Origin: Prostheceraeus crozeri
Lineage: Eukaryota; Platyhelminthes; Polycladida; Euryleptidae
Length of the DNA: 64,000 nucleotides
Direction of reading: 5' to 3'
NCBI GenBank assembly: GCA_907163375.1
Contig: CAJQUW010004574.1
Span: forward strand, 1 to 64,000
Shown here: one piece after another, positions 50,107 through 60,791 of the stretch
Layout: every line of letters starts with the position of its first letter
How positions within the stretch are numbered: position 1 is the stretch's first letter
Program-made: the position numbers and the translations under genes
The notes under the pieces: generated by a model
What the model was told of the DNA's origin: nothing
Databases searched by the model: none
The model's input: the letters and a program-made list of their open reading frames with translations, nothing else

Positions 50107-50835
50107 AAGCTGTCCCCATCAGAAACCTGTTCACACGCCTCTTGAAAGTGTCAAGATTGCATTGGTCAGGAAAAATGGTGTGGGGAAGCTGATTCCAAAC
50201 CTATGCCGTGCGAAAGAAATAGCTTCTCGACCGACTCACAGTACGTGTGTGTTCTAAGCTCAAATGATAGAATGTGAGTGCATTAGCTCTGCTTGTGCTT
50301 CTGGATAAGATCCTAGGTTTGGGTACGCACTCATTTACTGCAGAGCTGCTCCTACCGAAATAGTATCTGTAGGAGAGACTGAGTGAAGCAACATCACGTC
50401 TGACGGAGAGCGGCTGCAACTTATTAGCAAGTTTTTCGCCCATAGGCCTAAGATTCTTGACACGCTTCTCAACCCGTTCAAGGAAATTAAGATGTGTTTG
50501 TATGGAGCCGGCCCACAGATGACAACAATACTCCATCAGAGGACGAATAGTAGACTTGCAAATATTGCAGACAGTCTGTGGTGGAAGATAGCAGGACAGA
50601 GACTACCAATGCGTAGAGCTGCCTGCTTACTGATAAACTGGATGTACATGACAAGTCTTTCTTAACCGCCAATCCAAGGAAGGAGATGGAATCTTGTTCT
50701 CTGATCCTATTATCTGACATCTTAATGCTATGATCATCATCATCATCTCCTTTAAGTCGTGAGTGCAGAATACTCTGAGTTTTTGAAGGATTGAAGGAAG
50801 CAAGCCACTTTGCGCCCCAATTCCAAGTATTTCAA
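50107..50835 (-). pseudogene. LINE 3' coding end (CR1/Jockey/L2 group)
   Basis: Read on the minus strand in successive frames, the order is: FNPSKTQSILHSRLKGDD; then RIREQDSISFLGLAVKKDLS (the typical fLGvtvd.dLsW block); then LPPQTVCNICKSTIRPLMEY; then CCHLWAGSIQTHLNFLERVE with LQPLSVRRDVASLSLSYRYY; and finally LPHTIFPDQCNLDTFKRRVN with FLMGTA at the stop near 50107. These blocks, in this order, are the end of the reverse-transcriptase and C-terminal domain of CR1/Jockey-type polyproteins. At least two frameshifts separate them. The catalytic core and everything 5' are absent. This is a typical truncated insertion. Confidence 0.85.
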
Positions 50836-51621
50836 CGTTAACTGATGAAAAGAATCAGCATCAATCTTCATTCAATTTCAAAATAGCGATAGCCAGCTAC
50901 TAATTTGACTAAATAAACCAAGCCAAAATCTATCACAAACTGTCTTATTAGCGTCATGCTCCAGTTAATGATTTCATTTAATTTCGGCTTCAAGATCGTT
51001 ACTTAAATTTCGGCAGCAAATTTCTAGTAAAATTTTATTATTTCATTCATTAACTTCAAGTGTTTATCATGAGATCTCCTTCTCAAAGCATTTAAATCCA
51101 ATGGCAACGATCTTGCTGCTAAATAAAGCTGTTCTCAATCAATATGTTTAACTGCCACGAATGACTCATTAGTAAAGCTTTGTACTTAAATGCACATATA
51201 AGTTGAATCGGTTACTTAAATTTTGTAATGTTTGTAAACATCCAAATGACTGTAGGTTATGGTCAACATTCAGTTAGTCGTATTTTTCCAAAATTGATAT
51301 ATTATTTGAAGTTTCATTCTGAACAAAGTGACGTCTAAGTGTTTTCGTGATAAATGGAATCATGGAAAATCTTGAATTATCAATCGACCTTGGAATTGTT
51401 TGAGTCAGCATGTGCGCAGTTGACTGTTGACATTAAATCGACGGATAAATGGCGAGCGCATTTGATTTTTGTCCAGTCGATGCATTACGAGAGAATGTAT
51501 GAATCCGTTTTTCGTCTTCTCTATGAAAATCGTTCAAAAATGTTTAGCTCAACCACTTACAGTGGCTACAGAATTATGTTTAACTCATAACAAGCTATGT
51601 TGTCAGACAAATTTTCTTAAC
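50836..51621. other. No recognisable gene
   Basis: A 78-codon frame at 51354-51590 on the plus strand resembles nothing I know; otherwise featureless AT-rich DNA. Confidence 0.4.
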
Positions 51622-51957
51622 AATGAATAAAAGGAAAACGTCACTAATCTCTCCCGAAATATATGTAATGCCGAATCGAATACACACAAAGGTTTAAGTA
51701 AAATATAATAAAGGTAAAATCGGCAAACGTTTCGCGTCCAGACGCTTGGTCACTGCCTAACTAAATGATTCTAACAGTAGGTGCAAAAACACCTTCGTGA
51801 CGCCTGTTCAATTCTGGCTTACGAAAATCGATCAAACGAGATTCCATCAAACTTGTCTCAATCGGATCATGCAAACACTAAGAAATTGATATTGAAGCTA
51901 TCTATGTTGGTACATGGGTTGCAAAATTTTATATGATCGCTCAATGCGCTATGACAA

Positions 51958-52140
51958 TCATGTTTGATGTTCGTTATACCACAAACGAAACGGCCAAGCA
52001 TTTTTTCCTATATATTTAGAATTACAAAATTTACACTCAAATTCATAAACAACGCATGATTTATAACAATTATACTTGTCAGGAAGTATTACGCAGATTT
52101 CACAATTGCTATGTTTTTTACACGGACTCTTTCTTTTCAA
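51958..52140 (-). pseudogene. GIY-YIG endonuclease fragment of a Penelope-like element
   Basis: The 60-codon minus-strand frame reads MKRKSPCKKHSNCEICVILP, then VVYEFECKFCNSKYIGKNAW and FRLWYNEHQT. The Cys-rich stretch followed by VVYEfxCxxCxxxYIG and R...NEH is the front of the GIY-YIG endonuclease of Penelope-like or related retroelement proteins. It ends at a stop after NEHQT, and the remainder is visible out of frame in the left arm of the inverted repeat. The sequence differs clearly from the fragment at 12.1-12.6 kb, so it is another subfamily. Confidence 0.8.
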
Positions 52141-52502
52141 AGCCTGGCGCAGTTTCTTATTTCCGGTAGTTGCAAAGTTGATTTCTTATTTGTATTTACG
52201 AATGTTGTAATTAATTTTTGTTATTAAACTGTCGCTGACAAAAGGCAACTTCAATGTACATTTCCTACTTATTGATTTTGTATTATTTTTGCTATCATTT
52301 GATTTGTGTTTATTTTTAGTTTTGTTTCAAAATTTTGCAACCCGTGTACCAACATAGATAGCTTCAATATCAATTTCTTAAAGTGTTTGCATGATCCGAT
52401 TGAGACAAGTTTGATGGAATCTCGTTTGATCGATTTTCGTAAGCCAGAATTGAACAGGCGTCACGAAGGTGTTGTTGCACCTACTGTTAGAATCATTTAG
52501 TT

Positions 52503-52540
52503 AGGCAGTGACCAAGCGTCTGGACGCGAAACGTTTGCCG
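52503..52540 (+). ncRNA. Hammerhead-like hairpin in inverted Penelope-like end
   Basis: GTGACCAA precedes a perfect five-pair stem (GCGTC-TG-GACGC), then GAAACGTTTGCCG. The stem plus GAAAC box matches the family's hammerhead layout, but the CUGANGA box is degenerate. The same motif is present inverted at 51721-51758. Confidence 0.4.
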
Positions 52541-52639
52541 ATTTTACCTTTATTATATTTTACTTAAACCTTTGTGTGTATTCGATTCGGCATTACATAT
52601 ATTTCGGGAGAGATTAGTGACGTTTTCCTTTTATTCATT

Positions 52640-53744
52640 ATGCGCCTCCCGCCTCAAGCCATTACATATATTTCTTAGCAATATTTCATCCATTTTGATA
52701 ATGTTGCAATTAAAACACTAAAATAAATTTAATATTTGAAACCAAATGTCTCGAGTCATTGAATAATTGAAAATCCCCAGTTTTTCTACTATTTCTGAAA
52801 GTTTTGACGATGCACTGAAATTTTGCTATCTCTGTTACAAATCCCCTTAATTACTCCTAATTATGATGTTAGATTGATTGAATATAAACAGAAGGAAAGA
52901 AAGGTAGTAAGTGTATATTTTTCCAGCAATGAAAATCGATTAATATCAAGGTAATTTTACAAAATGCTGCAATTATTTAAAATAGGATAATAACTATAAA
53001 GTACAAGACATATCATGTACTCACAAGCTTAGTGACACAAGTGGAAAGGGTTCACGAATACAGACACGTTTTAGAAAAAGGAACACAAAGCTTCTTTGTG
53101 AAATATAACCCTTGTGAAGCCTAGTGATATAATACATATGATTCATCTCGTTCAATGTTTAACAGGTTTTATGAATGCAAGCTTTTTTCTTTCATCTAAG
53201 GATTCGTTACTGCAATTGCATAATCTGTCAGAGCTATTCTCAATGTTATATACAACACGATGAGCGCGGTTCAACCAAGAAGATGCATGTACATATCAGT
53301 GCAAAGGAGAGCGACCAGATTGATTGGTGCATGGAATACACCACTAAAATATGCATGTGAAAAGTAGAAGATTGTCAAAAGTAACCGTTTCATCATCTGT
53401 GAAAATGTATTATATGTAAGTGCCTTTAAGTGAGATTAGAAGAAATAGCATAAAAATTATTGTGAAGACACAGAAAATACTGCTAACTAACTTATCTTAG
53501 GGCCTAAGTATTTAATAAGCAGTATTTTATACAGTGGCATATTCTCCGTGCCTACGGAACCTTCGGTGCAGACCCATAAATAACTTAAATTTCCAACAAA
53601 TGTGCTACAAAAAATCATCATCATTCATTGGCTTTTTCACTCATTTTCATTTTTATCATGCCTTGATTACCTCGCACAACTTAACCAGCTTTCAAGTCTC
53701 AATATCAAATTAGATACTCAGAAGCATGGAGTTTTCACGCACTC
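52640..53744. other. No recognisable gene
   Basis: AT-rich sequence, nothing recognised on either strand. Confidence 0.4.
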
Positions 53745-53992
53745 TTGTAGCACCTGTTTTTCTCAACTTTCTCAAACTTTTGCGCAATGATCTGAATTCT
53801 TCGAATCTGAAGGAGTCGTGGCGATTTGAAGGAATTCACAGCAATCCGGAAGCGGCGGTCGACTATTTTTCCTATCTCTGCAAGGTATTAAAAAATTATT
53901 TTTGCCGACTTAGCAAGTTCCTGCAAGTGCCATCGTTTTGAATCAGCTTGCACTTCTAGCAAAGTAATACGCTTAAACAATCTATTTCTGTG
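53745..53992 (-). mobile_element. CACAGAATT family copy 4 (one end only)
   Basis: The right terminus ATTTCTGTG and the preceding 245 bp align with the right halves of copies 2 and 3, sharing GATCTGAATTCTTCGAATCT and TTCCTATCTCTG. The left half and left target duplication are not found, so the copy is truncated or eroded. Confidence 0.65.
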
Positions 53993-55895
53993 GATGCATT
54001 ACTGTAGCGACCGCACTCAATTGCGCCAATTGAATAGAAATCAATAGAATGCAATCTCGTATTTCCTCTTGCCTTGTAACTTTTGTTGCAGCAAGCCATG
54101 GAATGCGTCAAGCCATAAGAATTAATCCAATATTAGTTTTTTCCTGTTATTGCAAAGCTATAAAGAGAGAATATGATTTCCCTATTCTACATTGTAGAAT
54201 AGGATAGAGAGAGAATAAATGAATGCTGAACCAATGGTAAAGGCTAATTAAGCACACCTGTCACCCGAAGATGCTAGTATTTGCATTGAGCAAATGCAAA
54301 GTTGACCATCACACACAAACTACTCACAAAAAAAGAAAAATGAATAATTGTAGAATACATGATGGGCAGACTCTAAAAAACACAACCACCTATTCTACAT
54401 GTGTTGCTCTTTCCTCGAGAGAGATGCTCTATTCAGTTCATAGATTAAGATCTCGCTATGAGAAATAGACATCTCACAGCTCATCATGAGCAATAAATAT
54501 CGCATTTTCATTGTCATTTGACGTTTAATAATCGAAAAACCGGACCAAATTGACGAGTACGTGGCTCAGGATCGGAAGCTCATAATGAGACAGCTACATG
54601 TAAGTATAAGATATGTCACATTGGACTTACAGATGAATCATTGAACATGTAATAGTAAGTCAATGGTAGTCTATGGACTTCAATTTAATTTTCATCTAGA
54701 AATCATGTTTTTACTTATCACATGTACTTTTCATTTCAGCGTGTACCATAATGCATACCATAATGCGAAGTATACATGCATGCCATAAGTTTAAACATTT
54801 ATTGAAATTAGGATCAGCGTTCAATAAGTAATTTGAGTGTCCCAGAATTCAATTTGTCTGGTGTATAAATTTTGAATCCACATTGAGTAGAGAGGGCCTA
54901 TGGTCTGTAAGCAAGCTGCGCCACTGATTTTAAAGTATTTTTAATACATGTAAACTGTGATTTTAAGACCGTATTCGATGTCTATGGTGCCATTGATTAT
55001 CATGAAGTGATTGACAGATGCTTATAAATTGTTTATAATATTGTGTACTCATAATATAGTGTACTCATAATAATATTGTGTACTCATATTAAAAATTGAT
55101 GCAATTATTAGATGCTTCATTGAAAGTTATACAAAGTGTGCTGCAAAAAGTGGTAAAATTTATCTGACATCCGAGACCTTGGGAGAAAAGTTTGAAAATA
55201 TGTAGGCCACGTTGTAAAAGAGGAGATTCATTATATTGATTAGGTTTCAATTTATTCATTGTTTGTAAATTCAAGCAAGCAGTAGAAGTTCAGTTTGGTG
55301 AATATTGAAATTACGATGGTATTCGCGACGATCTGATCGTTTTAATTAAGCCAACTTACCTAAATCTTTCCCTTCTTTACTGTTGAAGGCAAAGCGCTAT
55401 ATAAATAATATCGGTACTTTATCAAAAATAAGCGATCGGTAAATGAGAAGCGTTTGACTATAGATTGATGCAATCCGGATATTAGTTTCAAGATAGGAGG
55501 ATATGAAGTATTGTTATTCAAATTCTCGTTAACTAAAATCAATTGCAATCGCACCATCACAGGCTTTCATATTTAAGTGAATAAGTGAATTTTGAATTCT
55601 AATTGAGCTGCTTCTGCGTTTACACTATAAATGAATTTGCGTCTACTAGCCTGTGTGAGTTTCGCAGTCTCGGATCATCATTTCAATTTAGTCTCACATG
55701 AAGCATCTACTCTGCTGATCGCAAACAGAATGCGCTAATTGATCCGAACATTTGTTCATCATGAGAATCTTAACACAAATTGATTACTACATATTGCAAA
55801 AGAATATGCAATTCTGATTGTCATTCAGCAATATTGTACAGCGTTTCTATGATTCTCATACTTTGGTTAGAGGAAAATGCCATGATGCGTGAAAT
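53993..55895. other. No recognisable gene; short TGTACTCATAAT tandem
   Basis: AT-rich, with three imperfect copies of a TGTACTCATAAT-like word at about 55045-55090. A tail-like string, AAAGCGCTATATAAATAATA, lies near 55391. Confidence 0.4.
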
Positions 55896-55907
55896 AATGA
55901 GTGGATT
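55896..55907. repeat. Left 12-bp direct repeat of the composite tRNA-like array
   Basis: AATGAGTGGATT occurs here and at 61004-61015, directly bordering the first and last repeat-array bases. It is best explained as a target-site duplication, 7-12 bp because AATGA also occurs inside the repeat. Confidence 0.65.
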
Positions 55908-56130
55908 GACAACAAAGGTCTGTCGTAGTTCATTGAATATCGAAAGAGAATGACAGCTATTAAGTCAATACAAGACACCAACACCCTTGATTCCCCGACC
56001 GCACTCGCCTGACCTAGGAATCGAACCGAAGTCCGCGGTGGAGACGAGCTCGCACCTTCTTTACTAGGCCACGCTGACAGTTCAAAAGGAATGCGAGTGA
56101 AGGCAGAAGTCATCTCTAAGTGATATCGAC
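55908..56130 (-). mobile_element. tRNA-like SINE-type unit, inverted copy
   Basis: Reverse-complemented, the unit has an A box (GTGGCCTAGTAA, 56061-56072) and a B box (GGTTCGATTCC, 56017-56027) at tRNA spacing, the internal promoter of RNA polymerase III. These are followed by an unrelated tail ending at TTGTTGTC. It is joined head-on to a plus-oriented tail at 56131, sharing a few bases at the joint. The other units lie in the opposite direction. Confidence 0.75.
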
Positions 56131-56270
56131 ACTTAATAGCTGTCATTCTCTTTCGATATTCAATGAACTACGACAGACCTTTGTTGTCAATCTACACTGT
56201 GACGTAGTCGTATGACATGCTGATATGCTGTCTCGCTACAATATGAACGCTGTTAGCATTCTGTCAATAA
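56131..56270 (+). mobile_element. tRNA-like unit 1, tail only
   Basis: This segment is identical or nearly so to the last 140 bp of unit 2 (58078-58217), from CTTAATAGCTGTCATTC to CTGTCAATAA. It is therefore the 3' part of a tandem unit whose head was replaced by the inverted copy on its left. A Tc1-like element begins two bases later. Confidence 0.8.
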
Positions 56271-56272
56271 TA

Positions 56273-57895
56273 CAGTCCGTTTCATAAAAAGTTGATCATC
56301 CTGAAATTTGACTAAATAAAACATAAGTATGATACAGAAAGCATTTTTCATGTTATTTCATGTCCCTAATATATTTAAATGTCCTTATATAATCTGATAA
56401 GCTATGATACAGTAACGGTTCTTAAGAAGCTAATATTTTGTGGCCCTACCCTTATTGTCAATGACATTACCAATTCGTCTAGGCATTGATTCGATGATAT
56501 CGTTGATTTTTGACTGATCTAACTTTCTCCACTCTCTTTTTAGCAGTGACGTAAGTTGTGATACGCCATCTGTAGGTAGCAGTGAACGACGAACGTTACG
56601 TTTTAGAATACTCCATACATGTTCTATGGGATTCAGATCAGGAGAACGAGCTGGCCAAGATAACTAAGCCCTAATTCAGACTTGCATAAGTTGACTCTAC
56701 TACTCCTGTGACACGTAGCATTATCCTCCATAAATACCAAGTCGATGGATCACCAAGTTGATCTGTCATTTGGCCAATGTTCATTCGTAAAACATTCACA
56801 TATCAGAATTCATGGTTCCTTGCTGTATGTGAAGTTCAGAGCGGCCATTTGTCCAAATGCCAGCCCAAATCAGTAGAGTAGCACCACCTTGTACCCGGGG
56901 ACGATGTAAATGTCTCGGAATTTCCTGGAATTTCCTGATCTATTTTATCCCATCACAATCGACCATCACTCCTTCAGACCAACCAACCCGATCCATTGAT
57001 CCATTGACAATGACTCATTGCCCATCTGAGACGTCTTTTTGCATGCTGATCTGATAATTCGATCTGAGAGGTCCTTACAGCTCTTGAAATTCGACTCAAT
57101 AAGTCTTCTACGAATAGTGGACTTAGAAATAGACGAGTCTAGTGCAGCCATCTCAGTTAACGAGAGACTTGGATCAACTTTAACAAATCTCAAAATTAGG
57201 CGGGTCTGTTTTGGATGTTTTGCGGGACGGGGCCAGAGCCCTCTTTACGACAGAGTCGAAAATCATCATTATGCCATCGATGCACATTTGTGTAAGGGAC
57301 ATTTAGTCGCTTGCTTGTAGCTCGCAAAGAAAACCCCTAGAAAACCCTTCTAGCAAGGCTGACACTTTGCCTTTTGTGAATGCGATCTCGTTATTGTTCA
57401 TTGTGTGCTTTGTATTGTTTTCAACCGGTAAGATAGATTTCTAGCTGAAAGCAATCAGGAGTGCTGCCAACACCACCGCAACGAAGTCAGGAAGGTATGC
57501 AACATGAAGTCAGTTAATCACATGTAGCAGTTACATTATTGTTGAATAATGGTGGTGTACTGGCTCTGATTGACCGATTTTCTTTATTTTTGTTTTGCTT
57601 GATAGCTTTTGGCTTTTAGAAAACATATTACATAACAAAGGAAACAAATGTAATTTTATAAGAGTGAGGTATGATTTTTGTAACATTGCTAAATGAAGAT
57701 CAAATTATCTACTACTTTTCTATCTATAAAGGAAAACAACTCAATATTCATGCTTGAAATTTCCAACAATGATATTAGTAAGCACAACTGACAATCTTCC
57801 AAATTTCAAGGAAATTCGTTCAAGTTTGGCGGAGTTAGACAAAGTTGAAGTTAAGGCGATGTTTAAGGGTGATCCATTTTTTATGAAACAATCTG
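56273..57895 (-). mobile_element. Tc1-like element, second family, full length but broken
   Basis: The ends begin CAGTCCGTTTCATAAAAAGT on the left. On the right, reverse-complemented, they begin CAGATTGTTTCATAAAAAAT. TA lies on both sides (56271-56272 and 57896-57897). At 1,623 bp it is the long form of the element at 33051-34214. Minus-strand pieces include the second helix-turn-helix (SLTEMAALDSSISKSTIRRR), MEDNATCH with the second catalytic Asp, and the SPDLNPIENVW-type third block. The spacing of second Asp to Glu in the intact relative is 34. Several frameshifts make it inactive. It sits exactly at a junction between tandem tRNA-like units. Confidence 0.9.
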
Positions 57896-58217
57896 TAATA
57901 GGACAATATGCTGTCGATATCACTTACAGATGACTTCTGCCTTCACTCGCATTCCTTTTGAACCGTCAGCGTGGCCTAGTGAAGAGGGTGCGAGCTCGTC
58001 TCCACCACGGACTTCGGTTCGATTCCTAGGTCAGGCGAGTGCGGTCGGGGAATCAAGGGTGTTGGTGTCTTGTATTGACTTAATAGCTGTCATTCTCTTT
58101 CGATATTCAATGAACTACGACAGACCTTTGTTGTCAATCTACACTGTGACGTAGTCGTATGACATGCTGATATGCTGTCTCGCTACAATATGAACGCTGT
58201 TAGCATTCTGTCAATAA
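57896..58217 (+). mobile_element. tRNA-like SINE-type unit 2, complete
   Basis: This is a 322-bp unit. Its head ATAGGACAATATGCTGTCG leads to an A box (GTGGCCTAGTGA, 57971-57982) and a perfect B box (GGTTCGATTCC, 58016-58026). A tail of about 140 bp ends CTGTCAATAA. The A-to-B spacing and the surrounding arms resemble a tRNA with a long variable region. A 74-codon frame across it is a by-product. Units 2 and 3 differ at only about two positions over their shared length, so the family is young. Confidence 0.8.
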
Positions 58218-58222
58218 TTGAA

Positions 58223-58283
58223 GGTTGCATCACGAGTGACGATCGAGGGCGAAGCCCGAGATCGACAAACGAGTGTTGCAACC
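58223..58283. repeat. 61-bp imperfect hairpin
   Basis: GGTTGCA at the left pairs with TGCAACC at the right. The centre GAGGGC-GAA-GCCCGA forms the loop end. It lies at the left boundary of the Crypton-like insertion and may be its true terminus. Confidence 0.6.
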
Positions 58284-58803
58284 GAATTGTTACACTCTGT
58301 TTTTTTTGGACAGAGTAATGTAAGCGATTTATCACCACACTTAGCCGATTTCTATGTAATTGCTTGAACTATTAGGGAATTTGTACTTTATTGTTCCTCA
58401 ATGAATGGCATAGAAATCGTTTTTCAACCATAGATATCTATAACTAGCCATTTTTGGCTGGTCAACAGTTTGCAGATGTGTTTTGGAACGCTATCTTAGC
58501 GCTATGATAGCGTTATCCGACAAACTAAGTATTTCAGAACGCGCTATTCTTTATAAATAATCTATGCGCTATTTAACACTGAAAACGCTACTTAACACAA
58601 TAGGAAATTGTTGTTGTAATAAAATGAAAGCTATCTTATTTTATGCATTTTTGGCGGAATGTTTTTGCATGTTTACTACTTGTAGTTACAAGAGTTCCAA
58701 CATCAGTACTAAAACTTATTCAGCTTTTTTTTTTATTAATTCATATCAATGACTGTCACAATTTCAGATTTGTAGAAAACAATTAATTCCAGATCTAATT
58801 AAT

Positions 58804-60008
58804 TTAGAAAGACACATTTATACTGAAATCAAAATCAATTTGATCAATGGATGTATGAAAGCAATTACATAATTTAGTCATTGGTTTAGGCGGGTCTATG
58901 CTAAGGCATCTAAGCTCTTCTTGCTCCGGTCCTTTTCTTTTGTATGCTTCAACAGCATTGCTTCGATGCCCAGTTCTTGATTTTATTAAGTGCTCGTCTA
59001 CAATTTCTCGGAATAGCCTTGTCGCACATGTTACTTTTTGCCAGAATGTGCCGTGATGTATCCTTTGATATCGGCTATGGATGCGGCCTCCGGCAACAAT
59101 TTTCTGATGGAATTGACTCCAACGGGAGAAGTGGCGAATCTGGGCTGGTCTGGGATAATGTTTCGTAGTGGTCGACGGTAAAAATGCTCCCGTAAAAACA
59201 CCCATGCTTCGAAGCGGCTCAGTAAAGTTTCAATATCTTATATACCGATCGATTGTTATCGCTATCGTATTGTCGAACACACTTGTTTTGTATCTTGCGA
59301 TCGCGGATCCACCACGGAAAAGACTTTGTTGCCGCGACCCGTGTACTCAACAAATTTTCCCATGGTCGTCTTCTGAAAACGTGAATTGCTCCAGTTGCAT
59401 CTGGCGATGCTCGTCGCACGCTCTGAGCCCGAAAAACTTTACAGTTGTAGAAGTAAACGGCCCCAATAGTCCATTTCCATCATGCAAGGAAAATGCATTG
59501 GTATCCCATAGTTTCGCCTCACTATCCTCTGATATCGGATCAGCTCGCTTGTGATGGGATCCGATGCCCCGAGAAGTGAGATTTCTCATGCAGCAGCATC
59601 TAAAGCACGGACAAATTGCACAAAATTGAAATCCTCCTTATCCATAATATTGCAGCCGGGTTTTTCTTCTCGGATAAATCGGGCCAATCCGCAAACAATA
59701 TTGTAAATAGTATTGGGAGGATACTCGGTTCCATCCTGCCGTCGGATCTCGAATATAAAATGTTTCAAGGCTCTTGAAATGTCAGCCTTTGGAGCCGTCC
59801 ACAAATCTGTTAGATGGGGAACCAAGTAATCATTTTCTTGTGTTGTGGAAGATTGTTGGTTTCTCCAAGTGGCCCAATCTTCATATAACTTTGTGCACCA
59901 GGAACCATTTCTAACGGTGCTCTTTGACCGTGAACATGAAACAACGCGATCAATGTCCTGAGACGACGCAATGGAAAATCGACTAGCGTCAAAGCTGTGG
60001 TCTGCCAT
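58804..60008 (-). pseudogene. Crypton/KIAA1958-like tyrosine recombinase (DUF3504), frameshifted
   Basis: The ATG is at 60008. The first segment (60008-59586) has a KLYEDWATWRNQQ helix and DISRALKHFIFEIRRQDGTE followed by YPPNTIYNIVCGLARFI. This is the N-terminal fold of DUF3504 proteins (KIAA1958, ZMYM, QRICH1 and Crypton relatives). The second segment (59589-59347) has RADPISEDSEAKLWDT and FFGLRACDEHRQMQLEQFTF. The last (within 59205-58804) has HSGK in a neighbouring frame, VTCATRLFREIVDEHLIKSR, then TGHRSNAVEAYKR. The Arg, His and Tyr positions of the tyrosine-recombinase fold are thus recognisable, although HSGK replaces the classical HxxR. At least three frame changes separate the segments. 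The enzyme would join and cleave DNA through a covalent tyrosine link if intact. Confidence 0.8.
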
Positions 60009-60791
60009 TGTGATCAGATGTGCTTAGGGTAAAATTCAGAAAATCTATTTATATATTAGCGATGGGAATTATTAAGAAGTCAATCATTAAATAATAGATT
60101 TCATATCAAATACAATCAGCAACTGCTTTATCAAAAGAAGACACTTATGAAAGAGTAACAATACAACGCTATGAATTTGTATGGGCATTCATTCTGTCTA
60201 TTCCCTTATTCCAACGCAACTAGGTTGTGAAAGTCTTGACTGGCAACAGAATCTATTGTGTTCGCTGTTGTACAAAGAGATTATCAGCTATGTTATAAAG
60301 AAAACGCTATCTTAGCGTATCAGCGTATCTGGATAACAGACAATTGAAATTACGGTTACATTCACAATGTGCAAGAGCCATAGCAATCTTGGGTCAGATA
60401 ATCAACAGATCAATCTATGCAAGGCAGTGTGTATTCTACTATAGCGCTAGAAAACGCTATCTTAGCGATTTCATAGCGTTCGAAGTTGGAATAGCGTCAC
60501 AAAATTGTGTTGAGACAGAGCCTTTCATACAAAACTTCAGCGTGTGCAAAATGTGGAAATACCTTGTCAGACAGTCTGGCTATCTGTGTTCATACAACTT
60601 ACACAAGCTGTGAGGAGCTCGAACGCTATCTAAGAAAGTGATAATCTATGTATTTCTTTATTCAGCAGTTGAAACAAGTGAAATTGCATCAACTGCACTA
60701 CAGAGGACGCAATGCAAAGTGATTTTAGAACGTCATGATGTAATACTGAACCACCACAGTTAATGCATATGCATGGCCAGAGTGTAACAAT

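Larger units (their letters stand above)
51622..52639 (-). mobile_element. Penelope-like element fragment with inverted duplicate of its 3' end
   Basis: Arms 51622-51930 and 52329-52639 are reverse complements at roughly 95 percent or better, separated by 398 bp. The spacer and left arm, read on the minus strand, form one continuous Penelope-like 3' portion: GIY-YIG endonuclease, 3' tail and hammerhead-like motif. The right arm is the same 3' portion again, reversed. One of its frames reads DPIETSLMESRLIDFRKPEL, the usual end of the endonuclease domain. Penelope-like insertions often have rearranged or inverted terminal copies, so this is consistent with the family's known behaviour. Confidence 0.8.
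58218..60791 (-). mobile_element. Crypton/KIAA1958-like recombinase element with 14-bp inverted repeats
   Basis: The 2.57-kb insertion lies between units 2 and 3 of the tRNA-like array. ATTGTTACACTCTG at 58286-58299 is repeated in perfect inverted form at 60778-60791. Outside the left copy is a 61-bp hairpin (58223-58283). Subterminal copies of AACGCTATCTTAGCG lie at 58487, 60303 and 60453, with a variant at 60622. It carries one recombinase-like gene on the minus strand. Classical Cryptons lack inverted ends and transposase-type subterminal repeats, so this architecture is unusual. Alternatively, a Crypton-like gene may lie inside a host of another superfamily. Confidence 0.65.

Noticed and set aside
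58016-58026. True tRNA gene in the array
   Set aside because: Boxes are good, but the flanks do not form an acceptor stem and the unit is repeated with a long unrelated tail, so a tRNA-derived repeat is the better explanation.
57930-58154. Conserved frames across the tRNA-like units (55856-, 57930+, 60825+)
   Set aside because: They span the pol III promoter boxes of the repeat; similarity is at DNA level.
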